This document shows, piece by piece, positions 8,084-16,704 of a stretch of DNA of 64,000 bases. The notes under the pieces were generated by a model, which worked only from the letters and a program-made list of their open reading frames with translations, made no database searches and was not told the origin of the DNA. The position numbers and the translations under genes are program-made. The DNA lies in contig NZ_JPWA01000023.1 of NCBI RefSeq assembly GCF_003326475.1, positions 17,453 to 81,452 of the forward strand, given 5' to 3'. How positions within the stretch are numbered: the stretch's first letter is position 1; every line of letters begins with the position of its first letter. This DNA comes from Thalassospira xianhensis MCCC 1A02616. GTDB taxonomy: Bacteria; Pseudomonadota; Alphaproteobacteria; Rhodospirillales; Thalassospiraceae.

Positions 8084-8557
8084 ATGAGTAAGCCAATGGA
8101 AACGCCAACGGAAACGCCAACAACCAAACCCGCAAATGCGCATGTCCCCGGCGAAACCCTTCACCGGCTTGTCCATGCCTTCAAGCGTGCGATGCGCGAA
8201 GGTTTGCAGGATGCCGATATGCCCTTGCCAATCTCGCAGATGCGCACGCTGAAATGGATCATCAAAAGCCCCGGCGTCACCGCACAGCAAATCGCCGCCC
8301 GCACCGGGCAGGACAAGGGCCGCATCACGCGGCTTGTCAAGGAACTTGAAGAAAACGGATTGATCGAACGCCGCCCCCATCCCGAAGACGGGCGAAGCCA
8401 GACCCTGCATTTGACGCCAAAGGGCGATGCGCTGATGGAAGAATACCGTGCCGTAGAAGCCAAAATCCGCACGCGCATGGCCACCGGTTTAAGCCAGAAA
8501 CAAATCACGGATTTCAACGAAATTGCCAGCCTGATGGCCGACAATCTGGAATCCTGA
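8084..8557 (+). CDS. MarR-family transcriptional regulator
   Basis: This 157-residue protein has the MarR winged helix: VTAQQIAARTGQDKGRITRLVKELEENGLIERRPHPEDGRSQTL runs through the recognition helix and the wing with its conserved D and R. The N-terminus is extended and contains a small tandem ETPT repeat encoded by two GGAAACGCCAAC units. It lies 45 bp after the DHA2 pump and 28 bp before the flavoprotein gene. It probably represses the set through the palindromes at 6466-6510. Confidence 0.88.
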   Translation: MSKPMETPTETPTTKPANAHVPGETLHRLVHAFKRAMREGLQDADMPLPISQMRTLKWIIKSPGVTAQQIAARTGQDKGRITRLVKELEENGLIERRPHPEDGRSQTLHLTPKGDALMEEYRAVEAKIRTRMATGLSQKQITDFNEIASLMADNLES

Positions 8558-8585
8558 AAACAGATAATCCCTACAGGAGCTTGGA

Positions 8586-9365
8586 ATGAACAAACCAGCA
8601 CCCCGCGATCTGACCGTCATCCGCAAAACCTATGTCACGCCCAATATGCTGCGCGTGACCTTGGGCGGTGACGGCATCGCATCCTTCCCCGACGATCAGG
8701 AAAGCGCCTATGTCAAACTGATCTTCCCCATCGACGGCGATGAAAAGGACCGGGTTTTGCGCCGGACCTATACCGTCCGTCATGACCGCATCACCGATCA
8801 GGGCCGGGAAATTGATATCGATTTCGTCATGCATGGCGATGGTTCCGATGATAACGATCACGGCGGCCCGGCCTCGAACTGGGCGGTGAATTGCAAACCC
8901 GGCGATCTGATCACCATCGGCGGCCCCGGCCCGAAAAAGCTTGTTGATCCCACCGCCGACTGGTTCCTGATTGTCGGCGATATGACGGCGCTGCCCGCCA
9001 TTTCGGTCAATCTCGAAACGCTGCCATCCGATGCACGCGGTTACGCCGTGATCGAAATCGCGTCCGAGGCCGACATGCAGGATTTGCAAAAGCCTGAAAA
9101 CGTCACCATCGAATGGGTGATCAATCCGCATCCGGGCGAAAATGCCAATGCCCTGCCCGATGTCGTGAAAAAACTGCCATGGACTGATGGCCGCCCGTCG
9201 GTCTGGGCCGCATGCGAATTTACCGCGATGAAAATGCTGCGCGATCATTTCCGCAATGATCGGGGCTTGGGCAAGGATGATCTTTATATCTCAAGCTACT
9301 GGAAACTTGGCCTGAACGAAGACAACCACAAGGTCATCAAGGCCGAGGATGCCCAGGCCGCCTGA
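8586..9365 (+). CDS. Siderophore-interacting protein (FAD-dependent ferric reductase, ViuB/SIP type)
   Basis: This 259-residue protein carries the FAD-binding block RRTYTVR near residue 59, the FVMHG segment, GDMTALPAIS in the NAD(P)H half and a terminal SSYWKLGLNEDNHK, all typical of SIP family reductases that release iron from ferric siderophores in the cytoplasm. AGGAG precedes the ATG. Its place behind a MarR gene and an efflux pump, with no siderophore uptake genes near, leaves its partner siderophore unknown. Confidence 0.88.
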   Translation: MNKPAPRDLTVIRKTYVTPNMLRVTLGGDGIASFPDDQESAYVKLIFPIDGDEKDRVLRRTYTVRHDRITDQGREIDIDFVMHGDGSDDNDHGGPASNWAVNCKPGDLITIGGPGPKKLVDPTADWFLIVGDMTALPAISVNLETLPSDARGYAVIEIASEADMQDLQKPENVTIEWVINPHPGENANALPDVVKKLPWTDGRPSVWAACEFTAMKMLRDHFRNDRGLGKDDLYISSYWKLGLNEDNHKVIKAEDAQAA

Positions 9366-9398
9366 TCGTGGCCCGGACATAACCGTATAAAACAAAAC

Positions 9399-9426
9399 GG
9401 CTGCGATTGATTTCGCAGCCTTTTTT
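9399..9426 (+). terminator. Rho-independent terminator
   Basis: An 8-bp GC-rich stem (GGCTGCGA / TCGCAGCC) with a 6-nt loop is followed by six T. It ends the efflux/marR/SIP transcript. Confidence 0.9.
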
Positions 9427-9438
9427 GTTTGCAAGCGA

Positions 9439-10092
9439 TCACGCCGCCAGCGCAGTCACGCTATACCATGTCAGGCCCGCAATCCCGGTTGCCGCCACCC
9501 CGCCAACCAGAATCCCGGCGGCAATCGCCACCCCGTCTGATAACACAAGCCCAAGGCCGACAACGACAAGGCAAAGTGCCGGGATGCTGTTGGCACCGGG
9601 AACCGGGATCGGAATGGCAATGATGAAGGCAATGACAAGGCAGATCAGACCGATCACCGGCATGCGCTGCGCCGGGACAAAGAACTGCCAGCGGTCCGAC
9701 ATCCGGTTTTCAAGCCAGATCAGCCGTGGCCGCATATGCCGGTAAAACCCGCTCAGGCGACGGCGACCAATCCTGCGGCGGCGCATCCAGTCGGGCAGAT
9801 AAAGTTTTTTCCGCCCGATCACCAGTTGCAGCGCTAGAAACGCCAGCGGAATGGTCAGGATCGCATTCGGCCCCGGTACCGGCACACAGGCAATCAGCGC
9901 AAACAGGACAATCAACGCCCCCTGGCTTTTTTCACCCATCGCATCAAACAGCGCACCCAGACTGATATCAGGGCTGATACCCTGCGCCCCGCCATCTGCG
10001 GGCTGCACGGCCTGATCATCGTTTAACAGGGCATCAAAGATCGATGAAAGCCTTGCCCCGTCTTTGGGAAGCGGATCGTCGGTTCGTGTCAT
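9439..10092 (-). CDS. ExoD-family membrane protein
   Basis: From the ATG at 10092 the protein has 217 residues. The segments ALFALIACVPVPG and PNAILTIPLAFLALQL, and a second half with PIPVPGANSIPALCL, are the paired proline-rich membrane motifs of ExoD. The family is linked to exopolysaccharide synthesis and alkali tolerance in rhizobia, with unclear chemistry. A TTG at 10134 would add 14 residues but is less likely. The gene converges on the MarR operon terminator. Confidence 0.8.
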   Translation of the reverse strand: MTRTDDPLPKDGARLSSIFDALLNDDQAVQPADGGAQGISPDISLGALFDAMGEKSQGALIVLFALIACVPVPGPNAILTIPLAFLALQLVIGRKKLYLPDWMRRRRIGRRRLSGFYRHMRPRLIWLENRMSDRWQFFVPAQRMPVIGLICLVIAFIIAIPIPVPGANSIPALCLVVVGLGLVLSDGVAIAAGILVGGVAATGIAGLTWYSVTALAA

Positions 10093-10200
10093 GATATTCC
10101 GTAACTGATTGCGATCACCCCCTGATATGTCCAACGATTGTGATCAATCCGTGGCGATGTGATGAAATGGCTGGCCGGGATACCCCTGCCTTTTCCCGGC

Positions 10201-10878
10201 TCAGATATATTGCGAATGCAGTCTGCCCATCTCGCGCCGGGCGAAAAAGCCGGTATGCTGCGTGGTTTTGATTTCTTCGGGACGCAGCCGGAATTCCCGG
10301 TCATAGACAAAGGCTCGGCTGGCCCCGATCACACCCTTTTCGGAGCTGTAAACACCGATCACGATGATCTCGATCCGGCAATCGCGATCCCGGCCTGGGA
10401 ATTTCTGTTCGTTATCATCCGATGTTCTTGCGATCTGGCGGCGCACCCGGGCCAGAAGACGATTGGCCGAACCAAGTTCGATACATTTCCCCGGCGGCAA
10501 TGGCCCCTGCAGGGTAAAATCGTCAAGCCGTTCGGAAAGCGCACGACTTCCATCCGTCCCGTGATGCTCCCCGTCCTCATTCCGGGCATCGGATCCCTCG
10601 CCGGGTTCGGCATCGGTGATGACCTGACAGACACGGTCATTGCCGCTATCAATGCACAGCAAAACCGTTTCGATATGGATGGCTTCCTGGCTCATATTGC
10701 TGATCAGGAACCGCGCGGTTTGCGCATGATCAAGCAACTGGTTGATCACGATTTTGGGACGTCTGGCCCGGCGATAGCTTTGAAAAAGCAGTTGGGCATA
10801 GAAAATCCAGACCAGCAATGTCGCAAAGCTGATCAGTAGCTGAAGCACAGTACCGTGCTGCTCCATCCATGCGATCAT
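10201..10878 (-). CDS. Single-pass membrane protein of unknown function
   Basis: The chosen ATG at 10878 follows GAGG and gives 225 residues. One N-terminal transmembrane helix (about residues 8-30, LLISFATLLVWIFYAQLLFQ) is followed by an arginine-rich junction and a soluble domain of about 180 residues with HIETVLLCIDSG. An N-in, soluble-domain layout is likely. I recognise no domain. It stands alone, with a terminator upstream serving the DUF3126 gene. Confidence 0.6.
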   Translation of the reverse strand: MIAWMEQHGTVLQLLISFATLLVWIFYAQLLFQSYRRARRPKIVINQLLDHAQTARFLISNMSQEAIHIETVLLCIDSGNDRVCQVITDAEPGEGSDARNEDGEHHGTDGSRALSERLDDFTLQGPLPPGKCIELGSANRLLARVRRQIARTSDDNEQKFPGRDRDCRIEIIVIGVYSSEKGVIGASRAFVYDREFRLRPEEIKTTQHTGFFARREMGRLHSQYI

Positions 10879-10989
10879 AGATACCTCGTATAACGATGGC
10901 GAAATGTGCAGGCTGCACGCGGGCCTTGGCAGCCCCGTTAACGAACGTATCAGCGGGCATTTTGTTTCAAACCGCGCGATGCCCAAACA

Positions 10990-11024
10990 AAAACGCCCCG
11001 GCCATTACTGGCACGGGGCGTTTT
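10990..11024. terminator. Bidirectional Rho-independent terminator
   Basis: An 11-bp stem AAAACGCCCCG / CGGGGCGTTTT has A and T runs as its base. It lies just downstream of the DUF3126 gene stop on the minus strand. Confidence 0.85.
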
Positions 11025-11047
11025 GCAAAACCTTTTGGCAACCGATC

Positions 11048-11266
11048 TTACGGGGCCGGCGGCAGGTCTTCTTCAAGGATCACGATATTCAGCGAATAGC
11101 TGACTTCGCCTTCGTCCTCGTCACGGTGCACAACACCGACAAACTCGTCGCCAACGCGCATTTCAATCGGGTGGCCTTTGCGCTTGGGCGCATCGACGGC
11201 AATTTTCGGATTATCAAAAGTGCGGCGCAGATAATCGGTAACGCGGGCGATTTCGGTCGGTGTCAT
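11048..11266 (-). CDS. DUF3126 family protein
   Basis: This 72-residue acidic protein starts MTPTEIARVTDYLRRTFDNP and carries EMRVGDEFVGVVHRDEDEGE, the full-length pattern of DUF3126, a small family that I know mainly from alphaproteobacteria. No function is established. It is monocistronic with a strong terminator. Confidence 0.85.
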   Translation of the reverse strand: MTPTEIARVTDYLRRTFDNPKIAVDAPKRKGHPIEMRVGDEFVGVVHRDEDEGEVSYSLNIVILEEDLPPAP

Positions 11267-11586
11267 GTAACTGGTCCCTTGCTTCTGTCAGATCGGCTTT
11301 GGTCTTTGAACCGTGTTCGGGGCAAACGGCGCAGCTTGTTCGCGCCAGCACGTCCCCAAACCGGTCTTACGAAATAAATAACGGGCATTGTCCTTTCACA
11401 AACTGTGCCATGAAATCAACCCCGCTTGCGCAAAAAAGGCCCCAAAGGACGCAATTTTCTGGCTCGATCCCGTCTTGTCCGTCTTTTGAACATAGGAAGT
11501 CGATACGTGAATGTCTAACGCATGACAATCCGCTTTGTGTCCGATAAGCGGTTGCAATGCGCTGCCCCAACGGCTAATCGGGTTAT
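11267..11586. other. Divergent intergenic region, no gene seen
   Basis: These 320 bp separate DUF3126 (leftward) and the GST gene (rightward). They must hold both promoters. I find no convincing ORF, tRNA or strong hairpin. Confidence 0.5.
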
Positions 11587-12249
11587 ATGACCAAACAAAC
11601 AGCACGCCCGGTTTTATACAGTTTCCGTCGCTGCCCCTATGCGATGCGCGCCCGCATGGCCCTGCTGGCAAGCGGGATCGATGTCGAACTGCGCGAAGTT
11701 GTTCTGCGCGACAAACCCCAATCCATGATCGATGCCTCGCCCAAGGCCACCGTGCCCGTGCTGATCCTGCCCGATGGCAACGTGATCGATGAAAGCCTTG
11801 AGATCATGGTCTGGGCGCTGGCCGAAAATGATCCGGAAAAATGGCTGGAACCCGAAAGCGGCACGCTTGAAGACATGCTGGCCCTGATTTCGCAAAATGA
11901 CGGGCCGTTCAAACATCATCTCGATCGCTATAAATATTTCAACCGCTACGAGGATGCCGATCCGGCCGAACATCGCCGTGACGCGGAAAAAATCCTTAAC
12001 CGGCTCGATGGCCGTCTGGCGGTTGGCAAATATCTGTTTGGCACCCGCCCGGCCTTGGCCGATTTTGCGATTGCACCCTTCATCCGCCAGTTCGCCAATA
12101 CCGACACGGATGCCTTTGATGCGATGCCATTTGTCCATCTGCAACGCTGGCTTGATGAATTCCTGAATTCCCGGTGGTTTGCGGCCGCAATGGTCAAATA
12201 TGACCAGTGGCACGAAGGCGACGAACCGGTGATCTTCAAAGCCGCCTGA
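11587..12249 (+). CDS. Glutathione S-transferase family protein
   Basis: This 220-residue protein begins with a thioredoxin-like domain bearing the CPYAMRAR motif (Cys near residue 17). TVPVLILPDGNVIDESLEI follows, the cis-Pro and glutathione gamma-glutamyl contact region, and then an all-helical C-domain with ADFAIAPFIRQFA. A catalytic cysteine rather than Ser/Tyr points to an omega- or beta-like, disulfide-exchange GST. The substrate is unknown and it stands alone before hpt. Confidence 0.85.
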   Translation: MTKQTARPVLYSFRRCPYAMRARMALLASGIDVELREVVLRDKPQSMIDASPKATVPVLILPDGNVIDESLEIMVWALAENDPEKWLEPESGTLEDMLALISQNDGPFKHHLDRYKYFNRYEDADPAEHRRDAEKILNRLDGRLAVGKYLFGTRPALADFAIAPFIRQFANTDTDAFDAMPFVHLQRWLDEFLNSRWFAAAMVKYDQWHEGDEPVIFKAA

Positions 12250-12445
12250 TCGGGTCCCACCTGCACAGCTTCCATCTGATGAAAAAGCCGTCGTATAGAT
12301 GGCCCGCCTGTTGCACAATCAGGGCGTGCAACAGGGCATGAATTCTACGGGATTATACTTCTGTTACCATTCACGGGCTGGTCATGGCGGATCGCTTGTG
12401 ATAGCAAGCGGGAAATCATCCCATAACGCTTCAGGACCGAGATTG

Positions 12446-12982
12446 ATGGCCGATTATGATGTCAAGCCGCTGATAACGGCGGACGAAATTGCCACACAGA
12501 TCGATGCGCTTGCCGCCAGGATCAATGAAAACTTCAAGGATACCGAAAAACTGATCGTTGTCGGTCTGCTGCGCGGATCGTTCGTTTTCATCGCCGATCT
12601 GGCCCGCAAACTGACCGTTCCGGTCGAAGTCGATTTCATGGTCGCCTCAAGCTACGGCGATTCCACCGAAAGCTCGCGCAATGTTCGCATCGTCAAGGAT
12701 CTTGACGGTCAAATCCGCGGCAAGGACGTTTTGCTGGTCGAAGACATCATCGATACCGGTTATACCCTGTCCGAAGTGGTCCGGTTGCTTAAAACCCGCG
12801 ATCCGAACCGGCTTGAAATCTGCACGCTGCTCAATAAACCGTCGCGTCGCGAAGTCGAAATTCCGATCAATTATTGCGGCTTTGACATTCCCGACGAATT
12901 TGTCGTCGGCTATGGCATCGATTACGCACAGGCCAACCGCAACCTGCCCTTTATCGGCACGGTGCATTTCCACGGCGAATAA
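12446..12982 (+). CDS. hpt: Hypoxanthine phosphoribosyltransferase
   Basis: From the ATG at 12446 the protein is 178 residues, the usual size. It has [12 protein letters not shown], a flexible-loop SSYGDST near 69-74 and the PRPP loop [10 protein letters not shown] (98-107). It converts hypoxanthine and PRPP to IMP in the cytosol (purine salvage). An upstream in-frame start at 12299 would add 49 residues with no family similarity and is rejected. A hairpin terminator follows at 13003. Confidence 0.93.
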   Translation: MADYDVKPLITADEIATQIDALAARINENFKDTEKLIVVGLLRGSFVFIADLARKLTVPVEVDFMVASSYGDSTESSRNVRIVKDLDGQIRGKDVLLVEDIIDTGYTLSEVVRLLKTRDPNRLEICTLLNKPSRREVEIPINYCGFDIPDEFVVGYGIDYAQANRNLPFIGTVHFHGE

Positions 12983-13002
12983 GGTTTCGGAAATCTGAAA
13001 TG

Positions 13003-13040
13003 AAAAATGGCGGGAACCATCCGGTTATCCCGCCATTTTT
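13003..13040. terminator. Bidirectional terminator overlapping the stop codon of the convergent gene
   Basis: AAAAATGGCGGGA pairs with TCCCGCCATTTTT across a 12-nt loop. It terminates hpt. Its right arm also encodes the last residues (KMAG and stop) of the leftward gene at 13025. Confidence 0.85.
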
Positions 13041-13543
13041 GAATCTGATGTCGTGCTGCCGTTTCGCGGCTCGTCTGGTGTACCCGGTTGTTCGGCGGGG
13101 CTTGTTGTCGCACCAACCGGCCGATCAAACACGCCAAGGGCGGATAAATCGGCAACCAGGCGTTCAAGGCCATCCTGCATTTGCGGCTTGTCACCCTGCC
13201 CGGTTGCGTAACCGGCGCGGGCCGCATGGATCAGCATATCAAATAAAAGCGCATCTTCACTGCGTGCCGGGTCGGCATCAGCCTTGTCTTGTCGCGCAAT
13301 CCCGTCACTTGGGTCGCGTTGCAGAACAATCGCCAGCGCCACCAAGCCAAGCGCGACCAGAACCGTCCCCAGACCAAGGGCAGCACCAAGTGTCCCGAAC
13401 TGCGCGGCCAGATAAATGAACACCGCCGCCAGCAGGAACCCGATCCCGATCAGGATCGTTACCCCGATAACCGCAAAGACCGCCAGCTTTACGGCGGCGG
13501 CCTTTGCGATTTCAGTGATCGCTTCAACGATCTGATCGATCAT
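13025..13543 (-). CDS. Putative YqjE/phage-holin-like membrane protein
   Basis: This 172-residue protein starts with an amphipathic segment, then two membrane helices (about 18-45 and 50-75), followed by a soluble C-terminal tail. The layout resembles the actinobacterial holin III/YqjE membrane proteins. Its ATG overlaps the stop of the DUF883 gene in an ATGA. In enterobacteria YqjD (DUF883) and YqjE are also adjacent, which supports the call. A role in stationary phase or envelope stress is inferred from that analogy. Confidence 0.65.
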   Translation of the reverse strand: MIDQIVEAITEIAKAAAVKLAVFAVIGVTILIGIGFLLAAVFIYLAAQFGTLGAALGLGTVLVALGLVALAIVLQRDPSDGIARQDKADADPARSEDALLFDMLIHAARAGYATGQGDKPQMQDGLERLVADLSALGVFDRPVGATTSPAEQPGTPDEPRNGSTTSDSKMAG

Positions 13544-13830
13544 TTACGCAGCAGACCGCCAACCAGCATACCAATGCCAAACGTCACCGCAACCGAAGTC
13601 AGCGGGCGCTCGCGCACCTGATCAACGGCAACGCCGCGTGCATGGTCAAACTGGTCGTGAACCTGGCCGGAAACCTCGCGGACGCGCTCTGCGGCGGATT
13701 GGGCAACGGAATTGGCCCGATCGCTTCCCATCGTTTTGAGCGTCTTGGTGACTTCGGCAAGATCCTTGCGCAAAGCCTCGACATCGGCCTGAAGTTTTGC
13801 ATTATCCGTATCAGTCTTGGTCACCATCAT
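13540..13830 (-). CDS. ElaB/YqjD/DUF883-like membrane-anchored protein
   Basis: From ATG 13830 (AGGAG upstream) the protein has 96 residues: a long charged coiled-coil-like helix (residues 5-70) and one C-terminal membrane segment with glycines (FGIGMLVGGLLRK). ElaB/YqjD proteins tether to the inner membrane and bind ribosomes in stationary phase. The ORF can be extended to 14079, but that part crosses a terminator and has no family match. Confidence 0.8.
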   Translation of the reverse strand: MMVTKTDTDNAKLQADVEALRKDLAEVTKTLKTMGSDRANSVAQSAAERVREVSGQVHDQFDHARGVAVDQVRERPLTSVAVTFGIGMLVGGLLRK

Positions 13831-13993
13831 AAAACTCCTGTGGTTATCCATTAACTTATTCGACACTTGCCTAACGAACCGGACCCCAAAGAAGTTCCAC
13901 ATAAAATTGTGATTATTTGGGGGCACCCGCTTCAAACCGCGGCATTCTGCGCCCCCGGGCCAACACGTTTTTCCAACGGAAATCCGCCTTTGA

Positions 13994-14029
13994 CAAAAAA
14001 GAACGGCCCGTCGTGGGAACGGGCCGTTC
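13994..14029 (-). terminator. Rho-independent terminator of pobA
   Basis: On the minus strand GAACGGCCCG / CGGGCCGTTC form a 10-bp stem followed by TTTTTTG, about 55 bp past the pobA stop. Confidence 0.88.
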
Positions 14030-14084
14030 ATCCCTTGCAGAAATCTGGGCGGATTACGGAGCGTGGGGCTCCGAACCATGCCGG

Positions 14085-15257
14085 TCAGTAAGGCAAACCG
14101 ACATAGTTTTCTGCAAGCGTCGTCAAACCTGCCTTGGATGACAGGATATATTCCAGCTCGGCCTTGCGAATACGGCCGTCAAAATCGTGATGATCATCAA
14201 ATGTGTGCAGCATCGATGTCATCCACCAGCTAAACCGCTCTGCCTTCCACACCCGCGCAAGCGCGGTATCGGAATAGGTTTCAAGCAAATCATCCCGGTT
14301 CTGCTTGAATTTGCCGATCAAGGCCTCGGACAGGTAATGCACATCACTCGCCGCAAGATTAAGCCCCTTGGCCCCCGTCGGCGGCACGATATGACCTGCA
14401 TCGCCGGCCAGGAAAAGACGCCCGTGGCTTAGCGGCTCGGCAACAAAGCTTCGAAGCGGTGCGATGCTTTTTTCAAACACCTCGCCCTCATTGACCAGTT
14501 CCGCATCGGCCTCGCCTAGCCGCAGACGAAGCTCGTTCCAGAACCGGTCATCGGACCAGTCTTTGATCGCATCACTGCTCGGTACCTGCACATAGTGGCG
14601 CACAACGGTTTCGGATCGCATCGAACACAGCGCAAATCCACGATCATGGCTCGCATAAATCAGCTCGTCCGCCACCGGCTTTGCCTTGGCCAGAACACCC
14701 AGCCAGCCAAACGGATAAACCTTTTCATATGTCCGAAGTTTCGATTGCGGCATCGTCTGCCGCCCGACCCCGTGGAAGCCATCACAGGCCGCGATATAAT
14801 CGCATGTCAGTTCAACCTGATTGCCATCCTTGACATATCGAACACGCGGCTTCTTGGTCTCGATATCATGCAGGCTGACATCTTCGGCCTCGAACACGAT
14901 CTCGCCACCATGATCAAGACGGGCAGCGATCAGATCCTTGGTGACCTCGGTCTGGCCGTAAATCATCACGGTCGCGCCACCGGTCAGTTCTTCGATATTC
15001 ACATGCTGGCGCTTGCCATTGACACTGATATAAATCCCGCCATGAATGATGCCCTCGCGCTTCATGCGGGCATCAACGCCGACACGCTCCATCAGGCCGA
15101 CCGTCCCCATTTCAAGAACACCGGCCCGGATGCGCCCCTCGACATAGGCGCGGTCCTTGCGTTCAAGGATCACACTGTCAATTCCTTGCACATGCAGCAA
15201 ATGCGAAAGCAGCAACCCCGAAGGACCGCAGCCGATAATGGCAACAGGGACATGCAT
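14085..15257 (-). CDS. pobA: 4-hydroxybenzoate 3-monooxygenase
   Basis: This 390-residue flavoprotein has the N-terminal FAD fold (IIGCGPSGLLLS, residues 7-18), the substrate-side ERKDRAYVEGRIRAGVLE region, and the second FAD motif with LFLAGDAGHIVPPTGAKGLN. It hydroxylates 4-hydroxybenzoate to protocatechuate with NAD(P)H. Length equals that of known PobA. No other aromatic-degradation genes lie beside it. A nested inverted repeat upstream may bind a regulator encoded elsewhere. Confidence 0.93.
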   Translation of the reverse strand: MHVPVAIIGCGPSGLLLSHLLHVQGIDSVILERKDRAYVEGRIRAGVLEMGTVGLMERVGVDARMKREGIIHGGIYISVNGKRQHVNIEELTGGATVMIYGQTEVTKDLIAARLDHGGEIVFEAEDVSLHDIETKKPRVRYVKDGNQVELTCDYIAACDGFHGVGRQTMPQSKLRTYEKVYPFGWLGVLAKAKPVADELIYASHDRGFALCSMRSETVVRHYVQVPSSDAIKDWSDDRFWNELRLRLGEADAELVNEGEVFEKSIAPLRSFVAEPLSHGRLFLAGDAGHIVPPTGAKGLNLAASDVHYLSEALIGKFKQNRDDLLETYSDTALARVWKAERFSWWMTSMLHTFDDHHDFDGRIRKAELEYILSSKAGLTTLAENYVGLPY

Positions 15258-15280
15258 GACGTAATCCTCACTCGACTATT

Positions 15281-15317
15281 CTTGTTGGTTTTCTGGAACA
15301 AGAACCGTTCCAACAAG
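15281..15317. promoter_or_regulatory. Inverted repeat upstream of pobA
   Basis: CTTGTTGG (15281-15288) and CCAACAAG (15310-15317) form an 8-bp inverted repeat that encloses GGAAC/GTTCC (15295-15299 and 15307-15311). It sits 24 bp before the pobA start and is a candidate operator. Confidence 0.45.
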
Positions 15318-15465
15318 GAAAGAATACGCCTGATTTCACATGGGAAGAATGGATAAACCGGGAAAAGGATAGGACAAATCGAACATCTATATCGCAATGG
15401 TTATTGCAACATATCCCGATGGTTTTGATCGGGGCGCTGATGGTCAAAGGATCATCAAAAGGCGG

Positions 15466-16476
15466 TCAAAAACCGCCAACCTGATCTGCCCCCACCTGAT
15501 CTGCCCCGACCGGATTTCCCTGCTCGCTCCCCTGTCCGTTAACCGTCATTTTCGTTCCGGGCGTGGCACTTGCAGTTTGTTCGCACACACCCCAGCCCCG
15601 ACACATGGCCCGGCCTTCGGGGGTATCCAGAAACCCGTCAAACGCATCGCGCAACACTTTGCCTTGCGGGTGATCCCGGGAAAACAGGATGAACATGTTC
15701 TCTGATTGCACCGGATCGGTAATGCCATAGCGTTTCACCGCATCCTCGCCCAGAACCCGCGCCATATCCATCAGGCCGACATCCTTTTCGTCAAAATAGA
15801 TATCAGCCCGCCCGGCATCCAGAAACCGCCATGCGGCTTCCGATGACGTGACAATATCAGCCTGAATGCCCAGACGGCGAAATTCAACCTCGTACCAATA
15901 ACTGGCAACCCCGACCGGACGCAGCCCCAGGGGGGCAATATCGGCGATTGCGTCAATATCAAGCCCGACCGGAAACCTGTCCTTGCGATAAAATCCGATC
16001 TGGCGCGCCTTTGCGATTGGATAGCGCGGATAAAGCACCTCGGCCGCGCGCTCGTCGGTCCAGATCCAGCTGAATGTCGCGGCATATTGCCCCGCAATGG
16101 TCTGCTCATAAGCACGTCGCCACGGCACAAAAACATACCGCACCCGGTATCCCATCGCCTCGAATACCTCGGTCACCCGCTTGGTGTGAATGCCGTATCC
16201 GGCTGCATTTTCCGTAATCATCGGCGGCCATTCGCCTACCGCAAACAGAACTTCCGGCTTCGCCACCGATGTTTCTGCGGTTTTTCCGGCCTCCTGTGCG
16301 ACCGCCCCGCCGGATACCCCCGTGACGACCACGCACACAGCTGCCCACGTGATCTGCACCATCAACGCCAGCAAAGGCGCGATACCACCCGTCCGTCTTT
16401 TCCCCACACCACACTCCTGCATGGTTGCGGCATATGCTGCCGCCTTACCCCGATACGTCACTTTATTGTTTTTCAC
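15466..16476 (-). CDS. Solitary family-3 type periplasmic solute-binding protein
   Basis: The frame opens at a GTG at 16476. An ATG at 16422 gives a better signal peptide: a charged KRR, then a long hydrophobic stretch to GAVAQ. The mature part is an SBP_bac_3 (PAAT) fold with VGEWPPMITENAAGYG, GVASYWYEVEF and RADIYFDEKDVG. No permease or ATPase adjoins it, so it may feed a distant transporter or be a sensor-like protein. The C-terminal tail contains a VGADQ duplication encoded by two 15-bp units at 15481-15510. Confidence 0.75.
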   Translation of the reverse strand: MKNNKVTYRGKAAAYAATMQECGVGKRRTGGIAPLLALMVQITWAAVCVVVTGVSGGAVAQEAGKTAETSVAKPEVLFAVGEWPPMITENAAGYGIHTKRVTEVFEAMGYRVRYVFVPWRRAYEQTIAGQYAATFSWIWTDERAAEVLYPRYPIAKARQIGFYRKDRFPVGLDIDAIADIAPLGLRPVGVASYWYEVEFRRLGIQADIVTSSEAAWRFLDAGRADIYFDEKDVGLMDMARVLGEDAVKRYGITDPVQSENMFILFSRDHPQGKVLRDAFDGFLDTPEGRAMCRGWGVCEQTASATPGTKMTVNGQGSEQGNPVGADQVGADQVGGF

Positions 16477-16704
16477 GACTTATCTTATGTTGATAAGCCT
16501 CACGGATTATTAAACGCCAAATTCGATATTTTTCATACGTTCGATCACGATACTGGATCAAAATGCCTTTAATTTCATCAACATGTAACGACGCATAAAA
16601 TTTAACCTTTCCACTGTCGCCCTGCCCCGACCTGTGTGCTAAGGTAAGTTCCGGTCACTGCACCGGCCCCGTCAAAAGCCTTTTGAAACCGACCAAACGG
16701 GACG

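Noticed and set aside
10159..10839. 226-codon plus-strand ORF
   Set aside because: The opposite frame has a ribosome-binding site and a clear membrane helix; this frame has no coding signal.
11267..11586. Possible tRNA or small RNA in the divergent gap
   Set aside because: I could not find a cloverleaf or a hairpin with a T run.
13831..14079. N-terminal extension of the DUF883-like gene
   Set aside because: It would include the pobA terminator, and the AGGAG-ATG at 13830 matches the family start.
14595..15356. 253-codon plus-strand ORF opposite pobA
   Set aside because: It is antisense to a strongly conserved enzyme and has no family match.
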